A stretch of DNA of 64,000 bases from Aquilonibacter sp963703325 (GTDB lineage: Bacteria > Vulcanimicrobiota > Vulcanimicrobiia > Vulcanimicrobiales > Vulcanimicrobiaceae): the NCBI GenBank assembly GCA_963703325.1, contig OY969805.1, forward strand, positions 1 through 64,000, written 5' to 3'. Made by a program: the position numbers and the translations under genes. Below the pieces are notes generated by a model that worked only from the letters and a program-made list of their open reading frames with translations, ran no database searches and was not told the origin of the DNA. Positions 16,678-24,663 of this stretch are shown here, piece after piece (position 1 is the stretch's first letter; the number at the start of each line of letters is the position of its first letter).

Positions 16678-16698
16678 CGTTCCGTCGCGAGCGGAACG
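16678..16698. repeat. Short inverted repeat after CAP lipoprotein gene
   Basis: Arms CGTTCCG and CGGAACG surround a 7-base loop just after the lipoprotein stop and 8 bases before the GNAT start. No T-tract follows, so it is a weak terminator at best; it could also be a protein-binding site. Confidence 0.35.
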
Positions 16699-16706
16699 CT
16701 GCTCGA

Positions 16707-17174
16707 ATGGATGGCGACGGATTACACGCGTTCCTTGCAATCAACCAGGAATGCGAGGATCAACTTTGGCCCGCAACTGAGGCCGAGTTGCGCGCAATGA
16801 TCGACGTGGCCTATCGCGCCGTCCTTACCCATGACCGCCAGGCGATGCTGATCGCGTTCGACGAGCGCGCGCCGTACGACAGTCCGAACTTTCGCTGGTT
16901 TCAATCCCGCTATCCGCGCTTCGTGTACGTCGATCGCGTCGCGGTAACCTCGACGGCACGCGGGCGCGGACTTGCGCGCCGCTTGTACCAGGAACTAATG
17001 GATGTCGCGCGCGCCGACGGACACACCGTCATCTGCGCCGAGGTCTACTCCGATCCACCCAATCCCGTATCCGACGCGTTTCACGCAACGATGGGCTTCG
17101 TCGAAGTGGGGCGCGCGACCGTACCCGATCGCGGCGGAAAAACCGTTCGCTATTTGGCGCGCACACTCGCTTAA
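16707..17174 (+). CDS. GNAT-family N-acetyltransferase
   Basis: A 155-residue GNAT enzyme that moves an acetyl group from acetyl-CoA to an unknown amine. The CoA-binding loop is clear: VDRVAVTSTARGRGLARRLYQEL (residues 74-96) contains the V-x8-R-G-x-G-x-A pattern. The C-terminal part has FHATMGFVEVGR, the usual last strand. It converges with the TetR gene, with the stop codons overlapping. Confidence 0.88.
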   Translation: MDGDGLHAFLAINQECEDQLWPATEAELRAMIDVAYRAVLTHDRQAMLIAFDERAPYDSPNFRWFQSRYPRFVYVDRVAVTSTARGRGLARRLYQELMDVARADGHTVICAEVYSDPPNPVSDAFHATMGFVEVGRATVPDRGGKTVRYLARTLA

Positions 17175-17824
17175 TCGAGTCGCAACGTCCGCGTCCAAAA
17201 CACCGTCAGCATTTCGGCCATCTTCTCGACCGTCGGCTTATTCGTCGCCAAAATCCATTCGGCGAGAATCGCGACGGCAGCGCTGCCCAGGCCGATTGAA
17301 ATGAGCCGGCTATCGAGATCGTGCAACACGCCGGTGGGCTCGAGCACCTCGGTCGCGCGCGTCAGCTGGCGGATCGATCGCTCGCGCAGCTCGCGGCGGT
17401 GTTGCTCCAACTCCGGGCTCACGCCAAGACTCTCGAGGGCGTAGATACGGGCCCGACGCGGATCTTCCGTAAAATAGGCGTAGTACGCGCGATTCGACGC
17501 GAGCATACGCTCGTACACCGGGAGTTCGGTGGCACGGAGGCTGTCGCGCACGAGCTCATGCGCCTTCTGCGCGATCTCGTCTAAGATCGAGCGCAGCAAC
17601 GCCTCGCGTGAGGAAAACTCCTCGTAGAAGTGCCGTGCCGTGACGCCCGAGACGTTGCAGATCATCGGGATCGACGTCTTCAGAAATCCGACGGTGCCGA
17701 ACAGTTGGAGGCCGGCTGCAAGCAGACGTGCGCGGCGTTCGGCGCGGCGTTGTGCAACCGAGAGCCCGCCATATCGGCGGCTCGGCTTCTCAACAGCTAT
17801 TGCTTGGTCTACCGTCTTCCTCAC
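17171..17824 (-). CDS. TetR-family transcriptional regulator
   Basis: A 217-residue repressor with an N-terminal helix-turn-helix (RRAERRARLLAAGLQLFG, then GVTARHFYEEFSSREALL) and a C-terminal ligand-binding domain. It starts with GTG, with AGGGG 5 bases upstream. It is divergent from the acyl-CoA dehydrogenase/Liv operon across a 79-base gap, so it probably controls that operon in response to an acyl-CoA or the transported acid. This role is inferred from position. Confidence 0.9.
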   Translation of the reverse strand: MRKTVDQAIAVEKPSRRYGGLSVAQRRAERRARLLAAGLQLFGTVGFLKTSIPMICNVSGVTARHFYEEFSSREALLRSILDEIAQKAHELVRDSLRATELPVYERMLASNRAYYAYFTEDPRRARIYALESLGVSPELEQHRRELRERSIRQLTRATEVLEPTGVLHDLDSRLISIGLGSAAVAILAEWILATNKPTVEKMAEMLTVFWTRTLRLD

Positions 17825-17857
17825 GTGGTCCCCTATCGCAGGTGAAAGTCGTCATTC

Positions 17858-17873
17858 GACAAATCGGCTTGTC
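17858..17873. promoter_or_regulatory. Candidate TetR operator
   Basis: An inverted repeat GACAA-N6-TTGTC lies in the 79-base gap between the divergent TetR gene and the acyl-CoA dehydrogenase operon. Spacing and location suit a TetR dimer, but there is only one copy to judge from. Confidence 0.45.
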
Positions 17874-17903
17874 ACATCTTCTGCCCCAGGACACAACGCT
17901 CGA

Positions 17904-19022
17904 ATGAATCTGACCTTCAGCCCGGAGGAACGGGCATTTCGCGCGGAACTGCGCGAGTTTATTGCCACGCATTTGCCTGATGATATTCGGCGCAAGATGC
18001 AAACCGGCGACCATCTCGAGAAAGATGATTACTATCGCTGGCAGCGCGTTCTTTTCGAACGCGGCTGGATCGCGCCGAACTGGCCCAAACAATACGGCGG
18101 TACCGGTTGGGACCCGATCCGGCGGCACATCTTTTCCGAAGAGTTATCGTACGGCTGGGCACCGCGTTTGTTGCCCTTTGGTCTGAGCATGGTCGCGCCG
18201 GTCATCATTAACTTCGGCAACGACGAACAGCGCGCACGCTTTCTTCCGCGCATTCTTTCGGCCGAGGACTTCTGGTGTCAAGGGTATTCCGAACCCGGTT
18301 CGGGCTCGGATCTCGCATCGCTTTCAACCAAAGCCGAGCGCAAGGGCGACAACTATATCATCAACGGAACGAAGACGTGGATCACGGCGGCGCAATGGGC
18401 CGACTGGATTTTCGTGCTCGCGCGTACGTCGCCGGTTGAGAAAAAGCGCCAAGAGGGCATCTCGTTCATCCTGGTCGACATGCGCACGCCCGGCGTCACC
18501 GTGCGCGAGATCACGACCATCGACGGCGGCCATGAAATCAACGAAGTGCACCTGGAGAACGTCGAGGTCCCCGTCACCAACCGCGTCGGCGAGGAAGGCC
18601 GCGGTTGGACCTACGCCAAGTTTTTACTCGAGCACGAGCGCACCGGTACCGCCGGCATCGCGGCGTGCCGCCAGATGCTCACGCAACTCACCGAACTGCG
18701 CGAGCGTGAAGAGATCGAGGATCGCCGCTTCGACGAGCGCATCGCCGAGGTCGATATCGAGTTGACCGCGCTTGCCTTCACCGAGTTGCGCGTGCTCGCG
18801 GCGGAGTCGGCGGGAACGCGACCCGGCCCGGAGTCATCGATTCTCAAGCTCAAGGGAACCGAGATTCAGCAAGCGCTCACCGAGCTCGCACTCGACGCGG
18901 GCGGCCCGTACGACGACGTCGCGCTCGCGCGCCACTACTTCAACCTTCGCAAAGCGACGATCTACGCCGGCTCCAACGAGATCCAAAAGAACATCATCGC
19001 CAAGCAGATTCTGAAAGTATAG
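17904..19022 (+). CDS. Acyl-CoA dehydrogenase (large-type subunit)
   Basis: FAD-dependent alpha,beta-dehydrogenation of an acyl-CoA. The 372-residue protein has the N-terminal helical domain, PKQYGGTGWD, the flavin/substrate strand CQGYSEPGSGSDLASL and the C-terminal GSNEIQKNIIAKQIL. The latter is typical of members that act as half of a heteromeric pair, as in pimeloyl-CoA dehydrogenase. Its partner starts three bases after the stop. A longer frame upstream overlaps the divergent TetR and is rejected. Confidence 0.93.
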   Translation: MNLTFSPEERAFRAELREFIATHLPDDIRRKMQTGDHLEKDDYYRWQRVLFERGWIAPNWPKQYGGTGWDPIRRHIFSEELSYGWAPRLLPFGLSMVAPVIINFGNDEQRARFLPRILSAEDFWCQGYSEPGSGSDLASLSTKAERKGDNYIINGTKTWITAAQWADWIFVLARTSPVEKKRQEGISFILVDMRTPGVTVREITTIDGGHEINEVHLENVEVPVTNRVGEEGRGWTYAKFLLEHERTGTAGIAACRQMLTQLTELREREEIEDRRFDERIAEVDIELTALAFTELRVLAAESAGTRPGPESSILKLKGTEIQQALTELALDAGGPYDDVALARHYFNLRKATIYAGSNEIQKNIIAKQILKV

Positions 19023-19025
19023 ACG

Positions 19026-20135
19026 ATGGATTTCACGCTTAGCCCCGAGCAAGTACTCTTGCGCGACAGCGTCGCGCGTTTCGCGGCGACTCGTCCGGGA
19101 AACGGCACGCGCCCCGATTATTGGAAGACCTTCGCCGAACTGGGTTGGCTCGGCGTCGGCGCGCCGGAAGATGTCGGGGGCTTCGGCGGCCCCACCGAGA
19201 CGCTGCTGCTCATGGAGCAGTTGGGTCGCGGTTTGGTTGCCTCGCCGTATGTCTCGCAAGTGGTCTTCGCCGGCACGGTGCTGCGCGAAGCCGGGCGTAC
19301 CGATCTGCTCGAGCTCCTAGTCGAAGGCAAACGCCGTTTCGCGGTCGCCTACGAGGAGTCGCATGCGCGCTACGATCCGTCGCGCGTGGAGACGCAAGCG
19401 CAAGAGAGCGCCGGCGGATGGACGCTGCACGGTACGAAGATTCGCGTGCTCGATCCGTCGTCGGCCGACACGTACATCGTATCGGCGCGCACGCGCGACG
19501 AGGGTGTCGCGCTCTTCTTGGTTCCCGCGAGTTCTGCGAATCTCGAACGCTCGGCCTTTCCAAGCGACGACGGTCACGACGTCGCGGAGCTGCGCTTCGA
19601 CGGCGTGCGGCTGGATCGCGACGCCTTGCTGGTTCGCGCCGGCGACGGGCTGGAGGTGTTGGAAGCCGGCATCGATGCGGCGACCGCCGCGCTGTGTGCG
19701 GAGGCGCTTGGTCTATGCGCGGTGATGCTTGAGACAACCGTCGAGTACCTGAAAATGCGCCAGCAATTCGGCGTGCCGCTCAGTTCGTTCCAGGCATTGC
19801 AGCACCGCATGGCGGAGATGTATATCGAACTCGAGTTGATGCGCTCGATGGCATATTTTGCCGCGAAGACACTCGAGGACGAAACGGACCCGTTTGCACG
19901 CAAGCGGGGAATCTCGGCGGCCAAGGCGCAGATCGCGAAGTCCGGACGATTCATCGGGCAACAGGCGATTCAGCTGCACGGCGCAATCGGCATGAGCGAG
20001 GAATACAAAATCGGACACTACTTCAAGCGGATGACCTTCGTCGAGCGCTTATTGGGCGATCGCGATTATCATCTCCGCCGCTACGTCGAGCTGAGCTACA
20101 CCGCCCCGCGAGAGGCTGTCGTCACCGCGTGGTAA
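19026..20135 (+). CDS. Acyl-CoA dehydrogenase (small-type subunit)
   Basis: Second of two adjacent acyl-CoA dehydrogenase genes, 369 residues. GAPEDVGGFGG near 46-56, then a less conserved middle, RQQFGVPLSSFQALQHRMAEM near 239-259, and QLHGAIGMSEEYKIGHYFKR near 316-335 in the C-terminal domain, a mark of PimD-like small subunits. The pair likely works as a heteromer on an acyl-CoA of the acid imported by the transporter encoded directly downstream. Confidence 0.92.
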   Translation: MDFTLSPEQVLLRDSVARFAATRPGNGTRPDYWKTFAELGWLGVGAPEDVGGFGGPTETLLLMEQLGRGLVASPYVSQVVFAGTVLREAGRTDLLELLVEGKRRFAVAYEESHARYDPSRVETQAQESAGGWTLHGTKIRVLDPSSADTYIVSARTRDEGVALFLVPASSANLERSAFPSDDGHDVAELRFDGVRLDRDALLVRAGDGLEVLEAGIDAATAALCAEALGLCAVMLETTVEYLKMRQQFGVPLSSFQALQHRMAEMYIELELMRSMAYFAAKTLEDETDPFARKRGISAAKAQIAKSGRFIGQQAIQLHGAIGMSEEYKIGHYFKRMTFVERLLGDRDYHLRRYVELSYTAPREAVVTAW

Positions 20136-20151
20136 GACTGCGCTACTTCGC

Positions 20152-21039
20152 ATGCTGATCTCGGAAGTGGCTGAGCAAGTCGTCAGCGGGCTTGCAACCG
20201 GCGCGATCATTGCCAGCATGGCGCTAGCGCTCGTGCTCATCTATCGTTCGATGAACGTCATCAATTTCGCCCAAGGCGAGATGGCGATGTTTTCGACGTT
20301 CATCGCGTATACGTTGATCGATCGCGGCGTGCCGATCTGGATCTCCTTTGCGCTCACCGTGCTCATTGCGTTTGCGGGCGGCGTGGCAATCGAACGCATT
20401 GTGATCCGTCCCATCGAGCGCGCGTCGCCGCTGACGATCGTGATCGTTTCGCTTGGATTACTGATCTCGATCAACGGCCTCGCTGGTTGGATTTGGGGCT
20501 ATCAAGTGCATTCGTTTCCGAGTCCGTTCCCGCAGACGACCTTTCGGCTGGGTCCGCTGGTGCTCTCAGCGCAGGATCTCGGCGTGATCGTCACGTGTCT
20601 GGGCATGCTCTTCGTGCTGTGGTTTTTCTTCGGCCGCACGCGCCTTGGACTAGCGATGCGTGCCGCGGCGCTCTATCCGACGGAGAGTCGCGTGCTCGGA
20701 ATCCGCGTAGGGTGGATGCTCGCGCTCGGATGGGGGCTAGCTGCGGTGGTTGGCGCCATCTCCGGAGTCATGATCGCGCCGATCGTCTTTCTTGAGCCGA
20801 ATATGATGACAGGACTTGTCGTCTACGCATTTGCGGCTGCCGTGCTCGGCGGCATCGATAGTCCGGTAGGGGCCGTGCTGGGTGGATTGATCCTTGGCGT
20901 AGCGCTCAACCTGATGGGAACATACGTCTCGTTTATCGGCACGGACCTCCGATTACCGGCGGCGTTCTTGATCATCGTGCTCGTGCTCGTCATACGGCCT
21001 AGCGGATTTTTCGGAAAACGGAGCGTGACCCGCGTATGA
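20152..21039 (+). CDS. livH: Branched-chain-type ABC transporter permease, LivH family
   Basis: Inner-membrane permease of 295 residues, about eight hydrophobic segments, with the LivH hallmarks SMNVINFAQGEMAMFS near residue 39 and AVLGGIDSPVGAVLGG near 237. First gene of a complete five-gene transporter, 16 bases after the acyl-CoA dehydrogenase pair; ATGA overlap with the LivM gene. Confidence 0.93.
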   Translation: MLISEVAEQVVSGLATGAIIASMALALVLIYRSMNVINFAQGEMAMFSTFIAYTLIDRGVPIWISFALTVLIAFAGGVAIERIVIRPIERASPLTIVIVSLGLLISINGLAGWIWGYQVHSFPSPFPQTTFRLGPLVLSAQDLGVIVTCLGMLFVLWFFFGRTRLGLAMRAAALYPTESRVLGIRVGWMLALGWGLAAVVGAISGVMIAPIVFLEPNMMTGLVVYAFAAAVLGGIDSPVGAVLGGLILGVALNLMGTYVSFIGTDLRLPAAFLIIVLVLVIRPSGFFGKRSVTRV

Positions 21040-21947
21040 ACCTGAAAGCGCGTCCTCTCGTTCCCGTCATCGCGGCCGTCGTGCTCTTTACCGTGCTGCC
21101 GTTCGTGATTCCGTCGTTCCTCACGTTTCAATTTGCGTTTGCCGGCGCGTACGCGTGCGCGATTTTGGGGCTGACGGTTTTGACCGGAACGAACGGGCAA
21201 ATCTCGCTCGGGCAGGGTGCATTTATGGCTGCCGGTGGATATACCCTGGCAATCCTCGTGCACAGTGCGGGATGGCCGCCGGAATTGGCGATTCCGATAG
21301 CGGCCGTGGTCGCCTTCGTGCTAGGCGGTGTCGTCGGGCTGATTGCATTGCGTCTCACCGGCGCGTATCTTGCACTTGCAACGTTTGCCCTTGCGGTTTC
21401 GGTGTCACCGTTGATCAAGCGCTTCGCGTGGATCACCGGCGGTGCGCAAGGCGTGACACTGCCCTTCTCGCGCGACTCGAGAGTGCTCTATGCCGAGACA
21501 TGGGGAATCGCCGCATTGCTGCTACTCATCACGTGGTTCATGCTGCGTGGGCGCATCGGGCGCAGCTTGCGAGCGCTTCGCGACAACGAGATCGCGGCCG
21601 CCTCGTTCGGAATCGATCCGGTTCCCTACAAAACGTTCGCATTTGCGCTCAGCGCGGCCTACGCCGGAATCGCGGGAGCGCTGGTTGCAACCGCCACTGC
21701 CTACGTCAGTCCCGACACCTTCGGATTACAACTCTCGCTCACGCTGATCATCGGCGTCGTGATCGGCGGTCTCGACTCGCTATGGGGCGCTGTCATCGGC
21801 GGCCTAGTCGTCGAGTTCTTGCCCCTCGCCGCGCAGTCGATCAACGTCGCCGCCACGTCACTCGTCTACGGTATCGCACTCATCCTCGTTATGATCCTCA
21901 TGCCCGGCGGGATTGCCGGCGCACTTCGCACGCTCAGTAGGAGGTAA
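21036..21947 (+). CDS. livM: Branched-chain-type ABC transporter permease, LivM family
   Basis: Inner-membrane permease of 303 residues with the LivM segments GTNGQISLGQGAFMAAGGY near 50-68, SLRALRDNEIAAASFGID near 171-188 and GVVIGGLDSLWGAVIGG near 236-252. It pairs with the LivH upstream and is followed two bases later by the binding protein gene. Confidence 0.93.
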   Translation: MNLKARPLVPVIAAVVLFTVLPFVIPSFLTFQFAFAGAYACAILGLTVLTGTNGQISLGQGAFMAAGGYTLAILVHSAGWPPELAIPIAAVVAFVLGGVVGLIALRLTGAYLALATFALAVSVSPLIKRFAWITGGAQGVTLPFSRDSRVLYAETWGIAALLLLITWFMLRGRIGRSLRALRDNEIAAASFGIDPVPYKTFAFALSAAYAGIAGALVATATAYVSPDTFGLQLSLTLIIGVVIGGLDSLWGAVIGGLVVEFLPLAAQSINVAATSLVYGIALILVMILMPGGIAGALRTLSRR

Positions 21948-21949
21948 CC

Positions 21950-23179
21950 ATGCACTTTTCTCGTCGTCTCGGCGTGCTCGCGATCGCTTCGACATTGATC
22001 GCGGGATACTTCATCGGTGCCCCTCGTGTCGCGCTCGGCGATGCACCAGGCGTTACCAGTTCGCAGATTCTGATCGGAGGCACGCATCCGTTTAGCGGTC
22101 CGGCTGCGGCCTATGGAACGATTTCCCAGGGTATCCAAGCATATTTCGCATACGTCAACGGTCGCGGTGGCATCAACGGCCGGAAGATCGTCTATAAAGA
22201 CGTGGACGACGGCTACAATCCGGCACAGACCGTTCAGCTCGTCAAGCAGCTGGCTGAACAAGACCAGGTTTTTGCATTCTTCAATACACTGGGGACGGCG
22301 CCGAACGTCGCGGTGCAGCCGTATCTGAATCAGCAGAAAATACCGCAGCTCTTCATCGCGACGGGAGCGACGCAATTTGGCCTAGAGGGAACCAAGTATC
22401 CGTACACGCTGCTTTTCAACCCCGATTATCAATCAGAGGCGCAGATCTTCGGCAAAGACCTCATTGCGCACAACAAGAACGCCAAGGTAGCGATCCTCTA
22501 TCAAAACGACGACTTCGGCCAGGACTACGTCACCGGGTTCCAACGGGCTATCGCAGGTAAGGGACCCACCGTCGTGAAGACCGCGTCGTACGAAGTGACC
22601 GATGCCGACGTCGGCTCGCAGATGCAAGCGCTCAAAGCCAGCGGTGCCGACACGCTATTGATCGCCGCGACGCCGAAGTTCGCGGTGCAAGGGATGGTCA
22701 TCAAAGCCAAGCTCGGTTGGAGTCCGTTTACCTACCTCACCGACGTATCGGCGGCGCAATTCCTCATGCAGGCTGCGACCAAGGCCGGCGGCGCCGGAGC
22801 AACCAACGGTATCGTCACGGCCGAATACGTGCTCGATCCGACCAACAAGGGCATGGCCGGCGCGCCGGGCATGAAGCTGTACCGCGAAATTCTATCGAAG
22901 TACGCTCCGAAAGCCGACCCCAACAACGCCTTCATCATGTACGGCGTCGCTGCCGCGTATACGATGGTCGATGCACTCACGCACGCAGGCAAAAATCCGA
23001 CGCGCGAATCGCTGATGAACGCGGCTCTCCACCTTAACGAAAAGAATCCGTTCTTCATCGACGGCGTCACGCTAAGCACCTCGCCCAACGATCGCTTCCC
23101 GATTCGCCAAGAACAGCTCGGGAAGTATATGAACGGACTGTTCGTGCCTTACGGCTTCGTGATCGACGCGCGCAAATAG
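21950..23179 (+). CDS. Periplasmic binding protein of Liv-type ABC transporter
   Basis: A 409-residue type-1 periplasmic binding protein (Peripla_BP_6). Signal peptide about residues 1-32, then ILIGGTHPFSGPAAAYG, typical of leucine/amide/organic-acid binding proteins, and RGGINGRKIVY. AGGAGGT precedes the ATG. Being located with acyl-CoA dehydrogenases rather than amino-acid genes, its ligand is more likely an organic acid than leucine (inference). Confidence 0.92.
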   Translation: MHFSRRLGVLAIASTLIAGYFIGAPRVALGDAPGVTSSQILIGGTHPFSGPAAAYGTISQGIQAYFAYVNGRGGINGRKIVYKDVDDGYNPAQTVQLVKQLAEQDQVFAFFNTLGTAPNVAVQPYLNQQKIPQLFIATGATQFGLEGTKYPYTLLFNPDYQSEAQIFGKDLIAHNKNAKVAILYQNDDFGQDYVTGFQRAIAGKGPTVVKTASYEVTDADVGSQMQALKASGADTLLIAATPKFAVQGMVIKAKLGWSPFTYLTDVSAAQFLMQAATKAGGAGATNGIVTAEYVLDPTNKGMAGAPGMKLYREILSKYAPKADPNNAFIMYGVAAAYTMVDALTHAGKNPTRESLMNAALHLNEKNPFFIDGVTLSTSPNDRFPIRQEQLGKYMNGLFVPYGFVIDARK

Positions 23180-23896
23180 GTGCTCTTATCGGTTCGTAAC
23201 CTGACCCTCCGGTTCGGCGGCGTCACCGCGCTCTCCGACGTCTCGTTCGACGTCAAGCGCGGTGAGGTCGCCGGACTGATCGGCCCGAACGGCGCCGGTA
23301 AAACGACCTGCTTCAACTGCATCACGCGGCTCTACGATCCCGCCTCAGGCGGGATCAGCGTGGACGGTGAGGACGTGCTCCGCTTGCCGGCGCACGCGAT
23401 AGCGAAAAAGAGAATCGCACGCACGTTTCAAAACGTCGCGCTCTTCGATCGCCTTAGCGTGCTTGACAACGTCATGATCGGGGCGACTGCTGCCGCGTCG
23501 ACGGAGGGGCAGTCGCGCGAGCTCGCGCACGCGGCTCTTGCGTACATGGAACTTGAATCCATTGCCAAAACATACGTAGCATCGCTTCCGTTCCCCACGC
23601 GCAAGGCCGTCGAACTTGCGCGCGCGATCGCCGGGAAACCGCAGTTGCTGTTGCTCGATGAGCCGGCTTCGGGCCTGCGGCACGACGAGGTTGACGGGCT
23701 CGCGCGGCGGATCGCGAAGCTTGCTGCCGATTGGGAAATGACCGTGCTGATGGTCGAACACCACATGGGTCTGGTGATGCAGATGTGCACGCACATCATA
23801 GTGCTCGATTCGGGCCGTCTATTGGCCGATGGAACGCCGCAGGATGTACAGCGCAATCCGGCAGTGATCGAGGCGTATCTGGGAACGGCCAGCTAA
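23180..23896 (+). CDS. livG: ABC transporter ATPase, LivG family (variant signature loop)
   Basis: Walker A GPNGAGKTT near 35-43, the Q-loop in FQNVALFDRLSV, Walker B LLLLDEPASGL and the H-loop in VEHHMGLV are all present over 238 residues. The ABC signature, usually LSYGQ/LSGGQ, reads LPFPTRK here, a variant also hinted at in a LPFGT-type subgroup. The GTG start directly follows the stop of the binding protein gene. Confidence 0.92.
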   Translation: MLLSVRNLTLRFGGVTALSDVSFDVKRGEVAGLIGPNGAGKTTCFNCITRLYDPASGGISVDGEDVLRLPAHAIAKKRIARTFQNVALFDRLSVLDNVMIGATAAASTEGQSRELAHAALAYMELESIAKTYVASLPFPTRKAVELARAIAGKPQLLLLDEPASGLRHDEVDGLARRIAKLAADWEMTVLMVEHHMGLVMQMCTHIIVLDSGRLLADGTPQDVQRNPAVIEAYLGTAS

Positions 23897-23897
23897 T

Positions 23898-24605
23898 ATG
23901 GCATTACTCGAGGCAACCGCAATGCACGCGCGCTATGGCGAGCGTGATGCGCTGCACGGCATCGATCTGCGAGTGGAACCGGGCGAGATCGTTGCGCTGC
24001 TTGGTGCCAATGGCGCCGGAAAGACGACGACGTTTCGCGCGCTTACCGGCGCGGTCAAAACGAGCGGCGAAGTCCGCTTCGACGGTTCGGCGTTCACCGG
24101 CGCGCCGGAGGATGCGGCACACCTCGGCATCGCGCATGTTCCGGAGGGACGCGGAACCCTGTCGTCACTTACCGTTGCAGAGAACCTGAGGCTCGGCGCA
24201 TATACGCATCGCCATCGCGAGCAGGAGCGCGAAACCTACGATCGCGTGCTTGCATACTTTCCGCGGCTACGCGAACGCACCGCGCAAGCCGCGGGAACGC
24301 TGTCGGGCGGAGAACAGCAGATGCTTGCAATCGCACGCGCGCTGATGATGCGACCGCGGCTGCTCCTGCTCGATGAACCTTCGCTCGGGCTTGCGCCGAT
24401 GATCGTCCGCGAGATCTTCGATCTGCTGCTGCAGATCAATGCTCGCGATGGCGTCGCGATCTTGGTTGCCGAGCAAAACGCGAAGATCGTGCTTTCCTCG
24501 TCATCGCGCGCCTACGTGCTCGAAACCGGCCGCGTGGCCGTCGAAGGCCGCAGCGCCGATCTCGTTGATGACGAGCGCATTCGGCGCTCCTATCTCGGCT
24601 ACTAG
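23898..24605 (+). CDS. livF: ABC transporter ATPase, LivF family
   Basis: Second ATPase of the transporter, 235 residues. Walker A GANGAGKTT near 36-44, the LivF mark HVPEGRGTLSSLTVAENL, intact LSGGEQQ signature, Walker B LLLLDEPSLGL and VAEQNAKI H-loop region. Last gene of the operon that begins with the acyl-CoA dehydrogenases. Confidence 0.93.
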   Translation: MALLEATAMHARYGERDALHGIDLRVEPGEIVALLGANGAGKTTTFRALTGAVKTSGEVRFDGSAFTGAPEDAAHLGIAHVPEGRGTLSSLTVAENLRLGAYTHRHREQERETYDRVLAYFPRLRERTAQAAGTLSGGEQQMLAIARALMMRPRLLLLDEPSLGLAPMIVREIFDLLLQINARDGVAILVAEQNAKIVLSSSSRAYVLETGRVAVEGRSADLVDDERIRRSYLGY

Positions 24606-24629
24606 AGCTGGAGCTGACTCCTTGGGGTC

Positions 24630-24657
24630 TTGACTATAGTTATAGTACTATTATACT
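24630..24657 (+). promoter_or_regulatory. Leaderless promoter with palindromic spacer, porin gene
   Basis: TTGACT (24630-24635) and TATACT (24652-24657) are 16 bases apart; the ATG follows six bases after the -10, so the transcript should be leaderless. Two perfect palindromes fill the promoter: ACTATAGT (24633-24640) and ATAGTACTAT (24642-24651). This is a good candidate repressor site. Confidence 0.65.
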
Positions 24658-24663
24658 AGGTTT

